A stretch of 64,000 bases of DNA from Nocardioides panaciterrulae (GTDB taxonomy: Bacteria > Actinomycetota > Actinomycetes > Propionibacteriales > Nocardioidaceae). The stretch lies in assembly GCF_013409645.1 (NCBI RefSeq), contig NZ_JACCBG010000001.1:1178001-1242000 (forward strand). Reading direction: 5' to 3'. This document shows, in pieces, positions 48,284 through 56,802 of the stretch. The notes below the pieces were generated by a model. That model ran no database searches. It was not told the origin of the DNA and saw only the letters and a list, made by a program, of their open reading frames with translations. Position numbers and translations under genes: made by a program. Numbering within the stretch: the first letter of the stretch is position 1; every line of letters starts with the position of its first letter.

Positions 48284-50709
48284 CCCTGCCCCGGCTCGTC
48301 GTTGCAGCACCGTCGACCGGACAGGGGAAGACCACGATCGCCACCGGCCTGATGGCGGCACTGCGGATCGCCGGCCACGAGGTGAGCGGCCACAAGGTCG
48401 GTCCGGACTACATCGACCCCGGCTACCACGCCTTGGCGACCGGCCGCCCCGGCCGCAACCTCGACCCGCACCTCGTGGGCGAGGAGCGGCTCGTCCCGAT
48501 GTTGCTGCACGGTGCGTCCGGCGCGGACATCGCGGTGATCGAGGGCGTCATGGGCCTGTACGACGGACGACTGGGCACCGACGGATTCGCCTCCACCGCG
48601 CACGTCGCCACCCTCACCCGGACGCCAGTAGTGCTCGTGATCGACGTCGCCAAGCTGTCCCGCTCCGCGGGGGCGATCGCCCTCGGCATGGCGACGTTCG
48701 ACGCCGGAGTCCGGGTGGCCGGTGTCGTCCTCAACCAGGCGGGATCGGACCGCAACACCGCCGAGATCATCGGCTCGCTCGAGCAAACGGGCCTGCCGGT
48801 CCTTGGCGTGATGCCGCGCGACGTCCGGCTCTCCACACCCTCACGCCACCTGGGGCTCGTCCCCGCCGCCGAACGGGACGGTTCCATCCGGATGATCGAA
48901 CAGCTCGGGGAGCAGGTGGCCCGCCACCTGGACCTCGACGCGATCCTCGAGGTCGCCCGCTCGGCGCCGCATCTGGACGCCGAGTCGTGGAGCCCCGCAC
49001 GAGAGGTGATGTCGGTCGGCGCCAGCGACCACCGGCCAGTCGTCGCGATGGCCGGCGGGCGCGCCTTCACGTTCCGCTACGCGGAGACCGAAGAGCTCCT
49101 GACCGCTGCCGGCTGCGAGGTCGTCACCTTCGATCCGCTCGTCGATCCGGCCCTTCCGGCTGGCACGCAGGGCATCTACCTCGGCGGCGGGTTCCCCGAG
49201 GTGTACGCCGCCGAGCTCGCCGCCAACCGTGGTCTGCTGGACGATCTGCGTAGCGCCGTGGCAGCCGGGATCCCGACGGTCGCCGAGTGCGCCGGGTTGC
49301 TCTACCTGGCCGAGTCGCTCGACGGCGCACCCATGGCGGGCATCCTCCCGGCCACGGCTGCGATGGCAGGGCGGCTCGTGCTGCGTTACCCGGCTTCGGT
49401 CGCCGCGACCGATTCGCTCCTCACCAAGGCAGGGGAGGAGGTCACCGGCCATGAGTTCCACCGCACCCGTACCTCCCCGGCGGCCGGCGAGAGCGCGGCC
49501 TGGGCGATCGACCACGAACCAGTCGGCTATGCCAGCGGGAACCTCCACGCGTCGTACCTCCACGTCCATTGGGCCGGCCACCCTCAGCTCGCCCAGCGGT
49601 TCGCCGACGCCGTCTACGCCGCGCCGATGCACGTGGTCTCGCCCGCTCCGCCTGCGGTGCCCGTCACGCGACCCCGTGACCGTGTGGCCGACCCTTTGCG
49701 CCATCACGGCGACGTCGAGACGGGGGAGGGGCTCTTGGACTTCGCCGTCAACGTCTACGACGGCGGCCGGCCGGCCTGGTTGGAGCGCGCCCTGCGCGAG
49801 AGCCTCACCGCGGCGGCGGCGTACCCCGACGCCGAGCCGGCCCGCGCCGCGATCGCCCAGCGGCACGGCCGAGAGCTCGAGGAGGTCCTTCCGACCGCCG
49901 GCGCCGCGGAGGCGTTCACGTTGATCGCCCAGCTGCGCCCATGGCGGCGCCCCGTCGTCGTACACCCCCAGTTCACCGAGCCGCATGCGGCGCTGGAGCA
50001 GGCCGGACACACCGTGACGACGGTCCTGTGCCGACCGGAGAATGGCTTCGCGCTCGACCCCGACGCGATCCCTGATGACGCCGACCTCGTCGTCATCGGC
50101 AATCCCACCAATCCGACCGGTGTCCTGCACCTGGAAGACACGCTCCGCCGACTGCGCCGACGCGGCCGTCTCGTCGTGGTCGACGAGGCGTTCATGGACG
50201 CGGTGCCCGGCGAGACCGGCTCCCTGGCCCGCGAGCGACTCAGGGACTTGGTGGTCGTCCGGAGTCTCACCAAGCACTGGTCCATCCCGGGCATCCGTGC
50301 CGGCTACGTCGTCGGCGACCGCGCCCATGTCCGCTGGTTGGCCGACCGGCAAACGCCCTGGTCGGTCTCGGCACCGGCCATTGCCGCAACGATCGCGTGC
50401 ACCAGCCGGACAGCGACCCCCGAGGTCCGCGAGCGTGCGGCCACGCTGGCGCGTTGGCGCGACTTCCTCGAAGGCGGTCTTCGCGGACGCGGGATTGACT
50501 ACGCGCCATCGGCGGCGCCCTTCGTCCTGGCGCGGCTGGGACGGGGCGCTCATGCGGCGCTGAGGGAGCGCGGCGTCGCTGTACGCCGGGCCGACACGTT
50601 CCCGGGGCTCGACTCCACTTGGGTCCGCATCGCCGTGCGTCCACCGGGGATGACGAACCAGTTCTTCACCGCGCTCGACGCGGTCCGCCTTCTCCAGCCC
50701 ACCTTGTGA
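48277..50709 (+). CDS. CobB-CobC fusion: cobyrinate diamide synthase plus threonine-phosphate decarboxylase-like domain
   Basis: This 810-residue protein joins two enzymes. Residues 1 to about 455 are a cobyrinic acid a,c-diamide synthase: P-loop A-P-S-T-G-Q-G-K-T-T, G-P-D-Y-I-D-P, glutaminase nucleophile Cys338 in V-A-E-C-A-G-L, and E-F-H-R-T. Residues about 475-810 are a PLP-dependent CobC/CobD-type enzyme (G-N-P-T-N-P-T-G-V, V-D-E-A-F-M-D, Schiff-base Lys666 in S-L-T-K-H-W-S-I-P-G) making the aminopropanol-phosphate arm. GTG 48277 has AGAGGGG about 7 nt upstream; a much longer upstream frame only overlaps cobO. Confidence 0.9.
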   Translation: MVALPRLVVAAPSTGQGKTTIATGLMAALRIAGHEVSGHKVGPDYIDPGYHALATGRPGRNLDPHLVGEERLVPMLLHGASGADIAVIEGVMGLYDGRLGTDGFASTAHVATLTRTPVVLVIDVAKLSRSAGAIALGMATFDAGVRVAGVVLNQAGSDRNTAEIIGSLEQTGLPVLGVMPRDVRLSTPSRHLGLVPAAERDGSIRMIEQLGEQVARHLDLDAILEVARSAPHLDAESWSPAREVMSVGASDHRPVVAMAGGRAFTFRYAETEELLTAAGCEVVTFDPLVDPALPAGTQGIYLGGGFPEVYAAELAANRGLLDDLRSAVAAGIPTVAECAGLLYLAESLDGAPMAGILPATAAMAGRLVLRYPASVAATDSLLTKAGEEVTGHEFHRTRTSPAAGESAAWAIDHEPVGYASGNLHASYLHVHWAGHPQLAQRFADAVYAAPMHVVSPAPPAVPVTRPRDRVADPLRHHGDVETGEGLLDFAVNVYDGGRPAWLERALRESLTAAAAYPDAEPARAAIAQRHGRELEEVLPTAGAAEAFTLIAQLRPWRRPVVVHPQFTEPHAALEQAGHTVTTVLCRPENGFALDPDAIPDDADLVVIGNPTNPTGVLHLEDTLRRLRRRGRLVVVDEAFMDAVPGETGSLARERLRDLVVVRSLTKHWSIPGIRAGYVVGDRAHVRWLADRQTPWSVSAPAIAATIACTSRTATPEVRERAATLARWRDFLEGGLRGRGIDYAPSAAPFVLARLGRGAHAALRERGVAVRRADTFPGLDSTWVRIAVRPPGMTNQFFTALDAVRLLQPTL

Positions 50710-50717
50710 GGTCCGCC

Positions 50718-51758
50718 ATGCCCTACGTCTCCGCCCCGTCCGACATCGCCCGCGATCATGCGGCCAAGCGCTTGGCCGCGCTGGCCACCCCGCCCGGTGC
50801 CCTCGGCCGCCTCGGCGAGCTGGGCATCTGGCTCGCGTCCTGCCAGGGCCATGTACCTCCGAAGCCGGTGAATGACGTCCGGCTGGTCATCTTTGCCGGC
50901 GACCATGGCGTCGCCTCGCACGGTGTCTCCGCGTTCCCGCCCGCGATCACCGGTGCGATGGTCCGCACCTTCCTAGCCGGCAAGGCGGCTGTGAATGCCT
51001 TGGCAGCCACCCACGGCGTCGCGGTCCGCGTGCTAGACCTCGGTGTCGACGACGACTTCGCCGATCTCGACGAGGCGACTCGCGCGGCGCTGACCGTCCA
51101 CAAAGTCCGTCGGTCCAGCGGCGCCATTCATCTCGAGGACGCGCTCACGCCGGAGCAGACCCGGCAGGCCCTCGACGCAGGGGCGGCGATCGCGCGAGAG
51201 GAGATCCGGGCCGGTGCTCAGCTGCTCCTCGGCGGAGACATGGGCATCGGCAACACCACGCCCGCCGCGTCCCTGGTCGCCGCCGGCCTCGGGCTTCCCG
51301 CAGCCGAGGTGGTCGGGCGCGGCACGGGGATCGACGATGTCGCGCTTGCGCACAAGACCGAGGTGATCGACATCGCCCTCCAGCGTGCCGGCACCCGGGC
51401 CGGCGACCCGGTCGAGACACTGACAGCCTTGGGAAGCGCAGACTTGGCCGCCACCACCGGCTACCTCCTTGCCGCAGCCCAGGACGGCGTACCGGTGCTG
51501 CTCGACGGACTCATGAGCGTGGCCTGTGCCCTCACCGCCGACCGGATCGAGCCCGGCGCCGCCGCCTGGTACGCCGCCGGGCACCGCTCCACCGAGCCTG
51601 CCCAGTCCCTCGCGCTCGCCAAGATGGGCCGAGAACCGCTGCTCGACCTCGGCATGCGGCTGGGGGAGGGGGCAGGTGCTGTCGCGGCCGTTCCGGTGGT
51701 CCGCAGCGCCTCCGCCGTGCTCCGCGAGGTGGCGTTGCTGTCCGAGCTACGGGCGTGA
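50718..51758 (+). CDS. cobT: Nicotinate-nucleotide--dimethylbenzimidazole phosphoribosyltransferase CobT
   Basis: This 346-residue protein shows P-P-G-A-L-G-R-L-G-E-L near residue 26, F-A-G-D-H-G-V-A, G-D-M-G-I-G-N-T-T-P-A, the G-T-G-I-D-D segment, and L-G-E-G-A-G-A with the catalytic Glu. It activates dimethylbenzimidazole from BluB as alpha-ribazole phosphate. ATG 50718 is 8 nt after the cobBC stop, and the stop overlaps the cobS start. Length is standard. Confidence 0.93.
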   Translation: MPYVSAPSDIARDHAAKRLAALATPPGALGRLGELGIWLASCQGHVPPKPVNDVRLVIFAGDHGVASHGVSAFPPAITGAMVRTFLAGKAAVNALAATHGVAVRVLDLGVDDDFADLDEATRAALTVHKVRRSSGAIHLEDALTPEQTRQALDAGAAIAREEIRAGAQLLLGGDMGIGNTTPAASLVAAGLGLPAAEVVGRGTGIDDVALAHKTEVIDIALQRAGTRAGDPVETLTALGSADLAATTGYLLAAAQDGVPVLLDGLMSVACALTADRIEPGAAAWYAAGHRSTEPAQSLALAKMGREPLLDLGMRLGEGAGAVAAVPVVRSASAVLREVALLSELRA

Positions 51759-52525
51759 TGCTGCTCGACGCGTGGCGGCTGGCCCTCGGCACACTCACCG
51801 CTATCCCCGTCGCCCCACCGGCCCTCGTCGACCGACGCCGGGCCGGCATGGCCATGGTGCTCGCACCGCTGGCAGTCCTGCCGCTCGCGGTGGCGGTGAC
51901 TCTGGTGGCCCTGGCCGGGCATGGCCTCGACGTGCCGATCCCCGTGGCGGCTCTGCTGGCGCTGGGCGCAACCATCCTCGGCAACCGCGCCTTCCACCTC
52001 GACGGGCTCTCCGACACCGTCGACGGCGTGGCGGCCTCCTACGACCGTGAGCGGTCATTGGCGGTGATGAAGAGCGGCACGTCGGGTCCGGCCGGCGTCG
52101 TGGCGGTGGTCCTGGTCCTCGGCCTGCAGGCCACAGGCCTGGTCGCAGTATTGGCCTCACCGCACCCTGTGCGCGCCGCCGTCCTCGCCGGCTGCGCGCT
52201 CTGCGTCTCCCGCGCCGCGCTCGCCACCTGCTGCGCCCGGGGCGTGCCGTCCGCACGACCCGGGGGACTCGGCGACACCTACACCGGCACCGTGGCCCGG
52301 CCGGTCGTCGTGCTCATGTGGCTGACGTGCGCCGCCGTTCTCTCGCTCGCCGGCGCTTGGTCCGGACTCACCTGGTGGCGCGGAGCGCTGGCCAGCGCGA
52401 TGGCACTCGCCGTGGTCGCCGTCTTCGTCGCGCGAGCGGTGCGGCGGCTCGGCGGCGTCACCGGCGACGTCTTCGGCGCCGCGATCGAGCTGGCGCTCGC
52501 CGCCCTGCTGGTGGCCCTCTCGTGA
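51758..52525 (+). CDS. cobS: Adenosylcobinamide-GDP ribazoletransferase CobS (CobV)
   Basis: This 255-residue integral membrane enzyme has six or more hydrophobic segments and the family core G-N-R-A-F-H-L-D-G-L-S-D-T-V-D-G, whose acidic residues bind metal, followed by K-S-G-T-S-G-P-A-G. It joins adenosylcobinamide-GDP to alpha-ribazole in the last assembly step. The start could be GTG 51755 or ATG 51758 within the cobT stop overlap. The 3' end overlaps cbiB by GTGA. Confidence 0.9.
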   Translation: MLLDAWRLALGTLTAIPVAPPALVDRRRAGMAMVLAPLAVLPLAVAVTLVALAGHGLDVPIPVAALLALGATILGNRAFHLDGLSDTVDGVAASYDRERSLAVMKSGTSGPAGVVAVVLVLGLQATGLVAVLASPHPVRAAVLAGCALCVSRAALATCCARGVPSARPGGLGDTYTGTVARPVVVLMWLTCAAVLSLAGAWSGLTWWRGALASAMALAVVAVFVARAVRRLGGVTGDVFGAAIELALAALLVALS

Positions 52526-53481
52526 GCGCCCGAGCCGTCGGTCTTCTGCTCGGGTTCGCCGCGGACCGCGTGCTCGGAGACCCGCAGCATCTCCATCCCG
52601 TTGCCGGCTTCGGCAACGCGGCCGCGGCGCTGGAGCGTCGGCTGTACGCCGACTCGCGGCCGCGGGGTGCGGCACACACGGCGGCACTCGTCGGGGCGGC
52701 GATCGTGGTGGGAGTCGTAGCGGAGCGGGCAGCGGCGCGGAACCCCGTCGCCCAGGCGGTGGCCACCGCGGTGGTGGCCTGGACGGTGCTCGGTGGGCGC
52801 TCGCTGGAGCGCGAGGCACTCGCGGTCGACGCGCTCCTGAGAGCAGGCGACCTCCCGGCCGCCCGTGAACGCCTCACCCATCTGGTGGGCCGCGACACCT
52901 CGGCGCTGGAGGAGTCGGAGGTCGCGCGCGCGGTCGTGGAGTCCGTCGCGGAGAACACCTCGGACGCCGTCGTTGCACCGCTGCTGTGCGGAGCCGTGGC
53001 CGGGATGCCCGGGCTGCTCGGCTACCGGGCGGCCAACACCCTCGACGCGATGGTCGGCCACCACAACGACCGCTATGAGCGGTTCGGCTGGGCCGCCGCC
53101 CGCTTCGACGATCTGGTCAACCTGCCCGGCTCGCGGATCGCCGGTGCCGCCACGCTCCTTGCCTCGCCAGGAACGGCGCGGTCCGCCGCCAAGGCATGGC
53201 GCCGTGACGCCGCCGCCCATCCCAGCCCCAACGCCGGAGTCGTCGAGGCCACTTTCGCCGGCGCTCTCGGCATCCGGCTGGGCGGCACGAACCGCTACTA
53301 CGGCAGCCGGCTCGAGCACCGTTCCGTCATGGGCGACGGGCGCGCCGTACGACCCGAGGACATCGGTCGGGCCGCCCGACTCGCACGCAGGGTTGGCATC
53401 ATCGGTGCGGTCGTGTCGGCATCCGGCGCGTTGCTCGTGGCTCGGCGCACAGCGGGCCGGAGTGCGATAGCATCCGGCTAA
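52522..53481 (+). CDS. cbiB: Adenosylcobinamide-phosphate synthase CbiB (CobD)
   Basis: This 319-residue membrane protein begins L-L-L-G-F-A-A-D-R-V-L-G-D-P, the CbiB signature. V-A-R-A-V-V-E-S-V-A-E-N-T-S-D-A, G-Y-R-A-A-N-T-L-D-A-M-V-G and P-S-P-N-A-G follow. It attaches the aminopropanol arm made by the CobC domain to cobyric acid. GTG 52522 overlaps cobS. It is the last gene of the riboswitch 2 operon; the next riboswitch begins right after its stop. Confidence 0.92.
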   Translation: MSARAVGLLLGFAADRVLGDPQHLHPVAGFGNAAAALERRLYADSRPRGAAHTAALVGAAIVVGVVAERAAARNPVAQAVATAVVAWTVLGGRSLEREALAVDALLRAGDLPAARERLTHLVGRDTSALEESEVARAVVESVAENTSDAVVAPLLCGAVAGMPGLLGYRAANTLDAMVGHHNDRYERFGWAAARFDDLVNLPGSRIAGAATLLASPGTARSAAKAWRRDAAAHPSPNAGVVEATFAGALGIRLGGTNRYYGSRLEHRSVMGDGRAVRPEDIGRAARLARRVGIIGAVVSASGALLVARRTAGRSAIASG

Positions 53482-53575
53482 CGGGCACGAGGAAGCCGGT
53501 GAGAATCCGGCACAGTCGCGCTACTGTGACATCGCCTCCGGGCGGTGGAGTCAGACCCGAGTGTCCGTCATCCAT
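53480..53575 (+). promoter_or_regulatory. Cobalamin riboswitch 3 (cbtB-cbtA)
   Basis: GGAAGCCGGTGAGAATCCGG (53491-53510), CACAGTCGCGCTACTGTGAC and a GGAGTCAGACCCG B12-box-like block occur in order. A 6-bp hairpin CAGGGA/TCCCTG (53585-53590, 53599-53604) abuts the ribosome site of cbtB, so control may act on translation. Confidence 0.87.
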
Positions 53576-53614
53576 CCCATCGAACAGGGACGCACGTATC
53601 CCTGAGGAGGACAC

Positions 53615-53833
53615 ATGTCGCAGGTCTCTGCGGCGCCGGTCGCCGGCGCACCTTCCGTTCCCACCATCCCGTTCGGCCAGCTGGCGTCATGGGCGCTGTT
53701 CTTCGGTCTCCTCGGAACGCTGGTGCTCTTCTTCGTCAGCACCGACCAGGGTGCCGTCTCCCTCCTGTCCGGCACGGCCATCCACGAGTGGGTCCACGAC
53801 GGACGCCACCTCCTCGGCTACCCCTGCCACTGA
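53615..53833 (+). CDS. cbtB: Cobalt transporter subunit CbtB
   Basis: This 72-residue protein has one transmembrane helix (A-L-F-F-G-L-L-G-T-L-V-L-F-F-V) and the CbtB C-terminal metal-binding motif H-E-W-V-H-D-G-R-H-L-L-G-Y-P-C-H. It is a B12-regulated predicted cobalt uptake component that pairs with CbtA. GAGGAGG lies 4 nt before the ATG. A riboswitch lies directly upstream. Confidence 0.9.
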   Translation: MSQVSAAPVAGAPSVPTIPFGQLASWALFFGLLGTLVLFFVSTDQGAVSLLSGTAIHEWVHDGRHLLGYPCH

Positions 53834-53950
53834 GCCTGATTCCGGCCCGGATCCAGGCCTGAGCCCGGGATCCCGGCCGAGCTCTGAGCGCTCTTCGGCG
53901 CGATAGCGACCCCGAACAAGCGCGGCGGGGCTGTTGACGACACTTCTCGC

Positions 53951-53976
53951 GCGCGGCGCCGGCGTCGGCGCCGCGC
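53951..53976 (+). other. Hairpin between cbtB and cbtA
   Basis: GCGCGGCGCCG (53951-53961) pairs exactly with CGGCGCCGCGC (53966-53976) around GCGT. It lies 22 nt before cbtA and could cause partial termination or protect mRNA ends. Confidence 0.45.
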
Positions 53977-53998
53977 TGCTTCCTGAACGGAAACCAGC

Positions 53999-54826
53999 AT
54001 GACCGCACGTGCATTTCTCATCCGTGGTCTGATCGCCGGCCTGGTTGCCGGCATCGCCACCTTCTTCGTCGCGTACTCGGTGGGGGAGCCCCACGTCGAG
54101 ACTGCCATCGCCCTCGAGGAGTCAGGCACCGCCGCCGAGGAGGCGCCGACCGACGCGTCCCACGACCATGGCGACGAGGCCTCCGGAGGCCACAGCCACA
54201 CGCACAGCCACTCTCACGGTGACGAGGGCGAGGATACCGAAGTCTCCCGGGACAACCAGCGGACCTGGGGCCTGCTCACCGGCAGCCTCGCCGTCGGACT
54301 CGCGCTCGGCGGCATCGTCGCCCTCGTCGCGGCCGGCACCATCGGCCGCATGGGCCGGCTCCAGCCCGGCCAGTCCACCGCCCTGATCACTCTGCTCGGC
54401 TTCGTCGCCTTCGCCCTGGTGCCGTTCCTGAAGTATCCGGCGAACCCGCCGGCGGTCGGAAGTGGTGACACCATCGGCGACAGGACTGCGCTCTACTTCG
54501 GCTTCGTGGCCGTCTCGGTCCTGACGGCCGTCGCCGCGACGTACGTCGCGCTGCGGCTGCGCAACCGCCTCGGCACCTACGGTGGCGTCGTCGCCGGTGC
54601 AGCCGGCTACCTGGCCGTCATGGCCGTCGCCGGCCAGCTCTTCGCCACCGTCAACGAGGTCGGCGACTTCCCGGCCGACACGCTCTGGTTCTTCCGCCGG
54701 GCGTCACTGTTCACGCTGGCCACGATGTGGGGCGTGATCGGCGTGGTGCTCACCGGACTGGTCGGTCGGCTCTACGCCGCGCACACGGCGCGGGCGCAGC
54801 GGCGCGCGCTCGCCGCGAGCCTCTGA
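53999..54826 (+). CDS. cbtA: Cobalt transporter subunit CbtA
   Basis: This 275-residue membrane protein has about five helices. The first is R-G-L-I-A-G-L-V-A-G-I-A-T-F-F-V-A, and a long outside loop has a His-rich run (G-H-S-H-T-H-S-H-S-H-G). L-K-Y-P-A-N-P-P-A-V-G is a CbtA hallmark, and F-R-R-A-S-L-F-T-L-A-T-M-W follows. It is a predicted cobalt permease working with CbtB. It has no strong ribosome site and follows cbtB after 165 nt containing a hairpin. The His-rich loop probably captures Co(II). Confidence 0.88.
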   Translation: MTARAFLIRGLIAGLVAGIATFFVAYSVGEPHVETAIALEESGTAAEEAPTDASHDHGDEASGGHSHTHSHSHGDEGEDTEVSRDNQRTWGLLTGSLAVGLALGGIVALVAAGTIGRMGRLQPGQSTALITLLGFVAFALVPFLKYPANPPAVGSGDTIGDRTALYFGFVAVSVLTAVAATYVALRLRNRLGTYGGVVAGAAGYLAVMAVAGQLFATVNEVGDFPADTLWFFRRASLFTLATMWGVIGVVLTGLVGRLYAAHTARAQRRALAASL

Positions 54827-54863
54827 CGGCCCGCCCCGCGAACCAACCTGTCGGCTCCTGCGC

Positions 54864-55553
54864 TCAGCGCGGGAGCCGGCGGCTTTCCACGGGAGTGTCG
54901 GCCAGCAGGTGGTCGGACACGATCCGGCGGGCCGCGCCGGGATCGACGCCGCCGTACCAGACGTCGTCGGGCTGCACGCTGACGACCGGGGCCTGGTTGC
55001 AGGGGAACTGACAACCAGTGTGGGTGACCAGCACGTCATGGTCGCCGAGCCCGGCCTCCATCAGTCCGAGGATCAGCGCGCGGGCCGTCTCGTCGGATCC
55101 GCGGGCCGTGCACCGCGGGCCGCGGCAGATGAGCACCTGGCGCCGGTGGCGGGTCACGTCCTCCCAGGCGGTCGAGGTCAGGCCCGGCTCGGCGCCGGAG
55201 ATCGGCTTCAGGTCGAACAGCGCGACCTCGATCTCCTCGATCGTAGAGGCCAGCCGGGTCGCAACCTCGATCACCGGCCGGTGCCCGGCGCGCTCGCGCC
55301 ACCAGTGGGAGGCGATCCTCCGTAGCCATGACTGCCCAGGGGCGAGCGGGCCGAGGCTGATGCCGGCGAGGCTGATCGTGGTGGCGCCGGCGTCCGCGAG
55401 CCGGGTGAGCTCGCGCGAGAGCGATGGGTCGCCCATCTGCAAGAAGGCGACGCCCGCATGGTGGCGGTCGGCCGCCGCGAGCAGCTCGTCGCGACGGTCG
55501 ACATCGGAGACGGACATGCCAACGAGAAGCAGCGCGGTGCCTGGCTGGGTCAT
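54864..55553 (-). CDS. CbiX-like domain fused to a thioredoxin-like [2Fe-2S] ferredoxin domain
   Basis: This 229-residue protein has an N-terminal CbiX/chelatase-like part (A-L-L-L-V-G-M-S-V-S-D, F-L-Q-M-G-D-P-S-L, L-A-G-I-S-L-G-P). The C-terminal thioredoxin-like ferredoxin has cluster ligands C-R-G-P-R-C and C-Q-F-P-C-N. It closes the riboswitch 4 operon, starting with an ATGA overlap after cobU. CobN already supplies cobalt insertion, so an electron-transfer role, for example cobalt reduction before adenosylation, is as plausible as chelation. Confidence 0.75.
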   Translation of the reverse strand: MTQPGTALLLVGMSVSDVDRRDELLAAADRHHAGVAFLQMGDPSLSRELTRLADAGATTISLAGISLGPLAPGQSWLRRIASHWWRERAGHRPVIEVATRLASTIEEIEVALFDLKPISGAEPGLTSTAWEDVTRHRRQVLICRGPRCTARGSDETARALILGLMEAGLGDHDVLVTHTGCQFPCNQAPVVSVQPDDVWYGGVDPGAARRIVSDHLLADTPVESRRLPR

Positions 55554-56071
55554 AGCCGGATCACCCTGCCTGCGATCACCAGGTGCACCTCGTCGCAGGC
55601 CGCCGCGATGCGCTGGTTGACCAGTCCGAGCAGGTCCCGGAAGAGCCGACCGGACCGGTGCTCGGGGACGACGCCCAGGCCGACCTCGTTGGTGACGAGA
55701 ACGGTGTCCTCTCCCTGGTCGCGAACAGCGAGGACGTCCGCTGTCTCCTGCGCCACGTGTCCGATCACGTCGGTGATCTCGTCCGCCGGCGCACCCCAGA
55801 GGCCACGCTCGTCGAGCACCGCCGTGAGCCACGTGCCCAGGCAATCGACCATGACGTGCCCGTCCGTGCGCGCGAGCACTCCGACGAGGTCGTGGGACTC
55901 GACAGTCGTCCAGTCGACAGGCCGCCGCGCCCGATGGACGGCGATCCGCGCGGCCCAGTCGGCGTCGTCCTGGACCGGCCCTGGGGCGAGGTAGGTGACC
56001 GGTCCGGTCAGGAGCGACTCCGCGTGACAGGACTTGCCGGAGCGGACTCCGCCGGTGACGAGCACTCTCAC
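55550..56071 (-). CDS. cobU: Adenosylcobinamide kinase / guanylyltransferase CobU
   Basis: This 173-residue protein has the P-loop G-G-V-R-S-G-K-S at residues 7-14, the guanylylated-His region, and [11 protein letters not shown] with [10 protein letters not shown], all diagnostic of CobU/CobP. It phosphorylates adenosylcobinamide and adds GMP, preparing the substrate for CobS. GTG 56071 overlaps the cobK stop; the 3' end overlaps the next start. Confidence 0.92.
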   Translation of the reverse strand: MRVLVTGGVRSGKSCHAESLLTGPVTYLAPGPVQDDADWAARIAVHRARRPVDWTTVESHDLVGVLARTDGHVMVDCLGTWLTAVLDERGLWGAPADEITDVIGHVAQETADVLAVRDQGEDTVLVTNEVGLGVVPEHRSGRLFRDLLGLVNQRIAAACDEVHLVIAGRVIRL

Positions 56072-56802
56072 GACTGCTCCCTGACCCAGGCGACGGCATC
56101 GTCCACGTCGTGCACGATCGGCACCCCGACCGGGCACGCGGGACGCCGTACGACGACCACGGCGACGTCGAGCTCGGCTGCGGCCTGAATCTTGGGCCAC
56201 GTGTAGCTGCCGCCTGAGTCCTTGGTGACGAGGACGTCGATGGCGTGCTGCCGCATCAGGGCGAGCTCGCCATCGAGGGTGTAGGGGCCACGGCTGGTCA
56301 GCAGCGACCACGCCTCGGGCAGGTCGAGGGCGGGACGGTCGACGACCCGGGCGAGCACGGCGTGGCCGGACAGCGCGGGGACGAAGCGAGCCAGCTCCTG
56401 GCGGCCGACTGTGAGGAACGGCCGCGCACCGAGAGAGGCAGCCAGCGTGCTCGCCCGTTCGTGGTCGTCGACGTAGTGCCACCTCGGGTCTGGCTCCCAA
56501 CCGGGCCGCTCGAGCCGCAGCAGGGGGACGTCTTCGAGGCGACAGGCGGCTACGGCGTTGGCGCTCATGCCGAGGGCGAAGGGATGCGTCGCATCGACCA
56601 CGGCGTCGTACTCGGCAAGCGCGGCCCGCAGACCCTCGACCCCGCCGAAGCCGCCGATGCGCACCCTCCCGACCGGCAGACGCGGCTCGGCAACCCGGCC
56701 GGCCAGGGAACTGGTCACCTCGATGCCGCTGTCGCGATCGTCGACGAGCCGGGCGGCGAGGTCGCGGGCCTCGCTGGTGCCTCCCAGGAGCAGCAGCCTC
56801 AC
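56068..56802 (-). CDS. cobK: Precorrin-6A reductase CobK
   Basis: This 244-residue protein begins [14 protein letters not shown], the CobK/CbiJ signature. [21 protein letters not shown] and V-T-K-D-S-G-G follow. It reduces precorrin-6A with NADPH. GTG 56802 has AGGAGG 7-8 nt upstream and overlaps the cobQ stop. The order cobN-cobF-cobQ-cobK-cobU suggests a single transcript. Confidence 0.92.
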   Translation of the reverse strand: MRLLLLGGTSEARDLAARLVDDRDSGIEVTSSLAGRVAEPRLPVGRVRIGGFGGVEGLRAALAEYDAVVDATHPFALGMSANAVAACRLEDVPLLRLERPGWEPDPRWHYVDDHERASTLAASLGARPFLTVGRQELARFVPALSGHAVLARVVDRPALDLPEAWSLLTSRGPYTLDGELALMRQHAIDVLVTKDSGGSYTWPKIQAAAELDVAVVVVRRPACPVGVPIVHDVDDAVAWVREQS

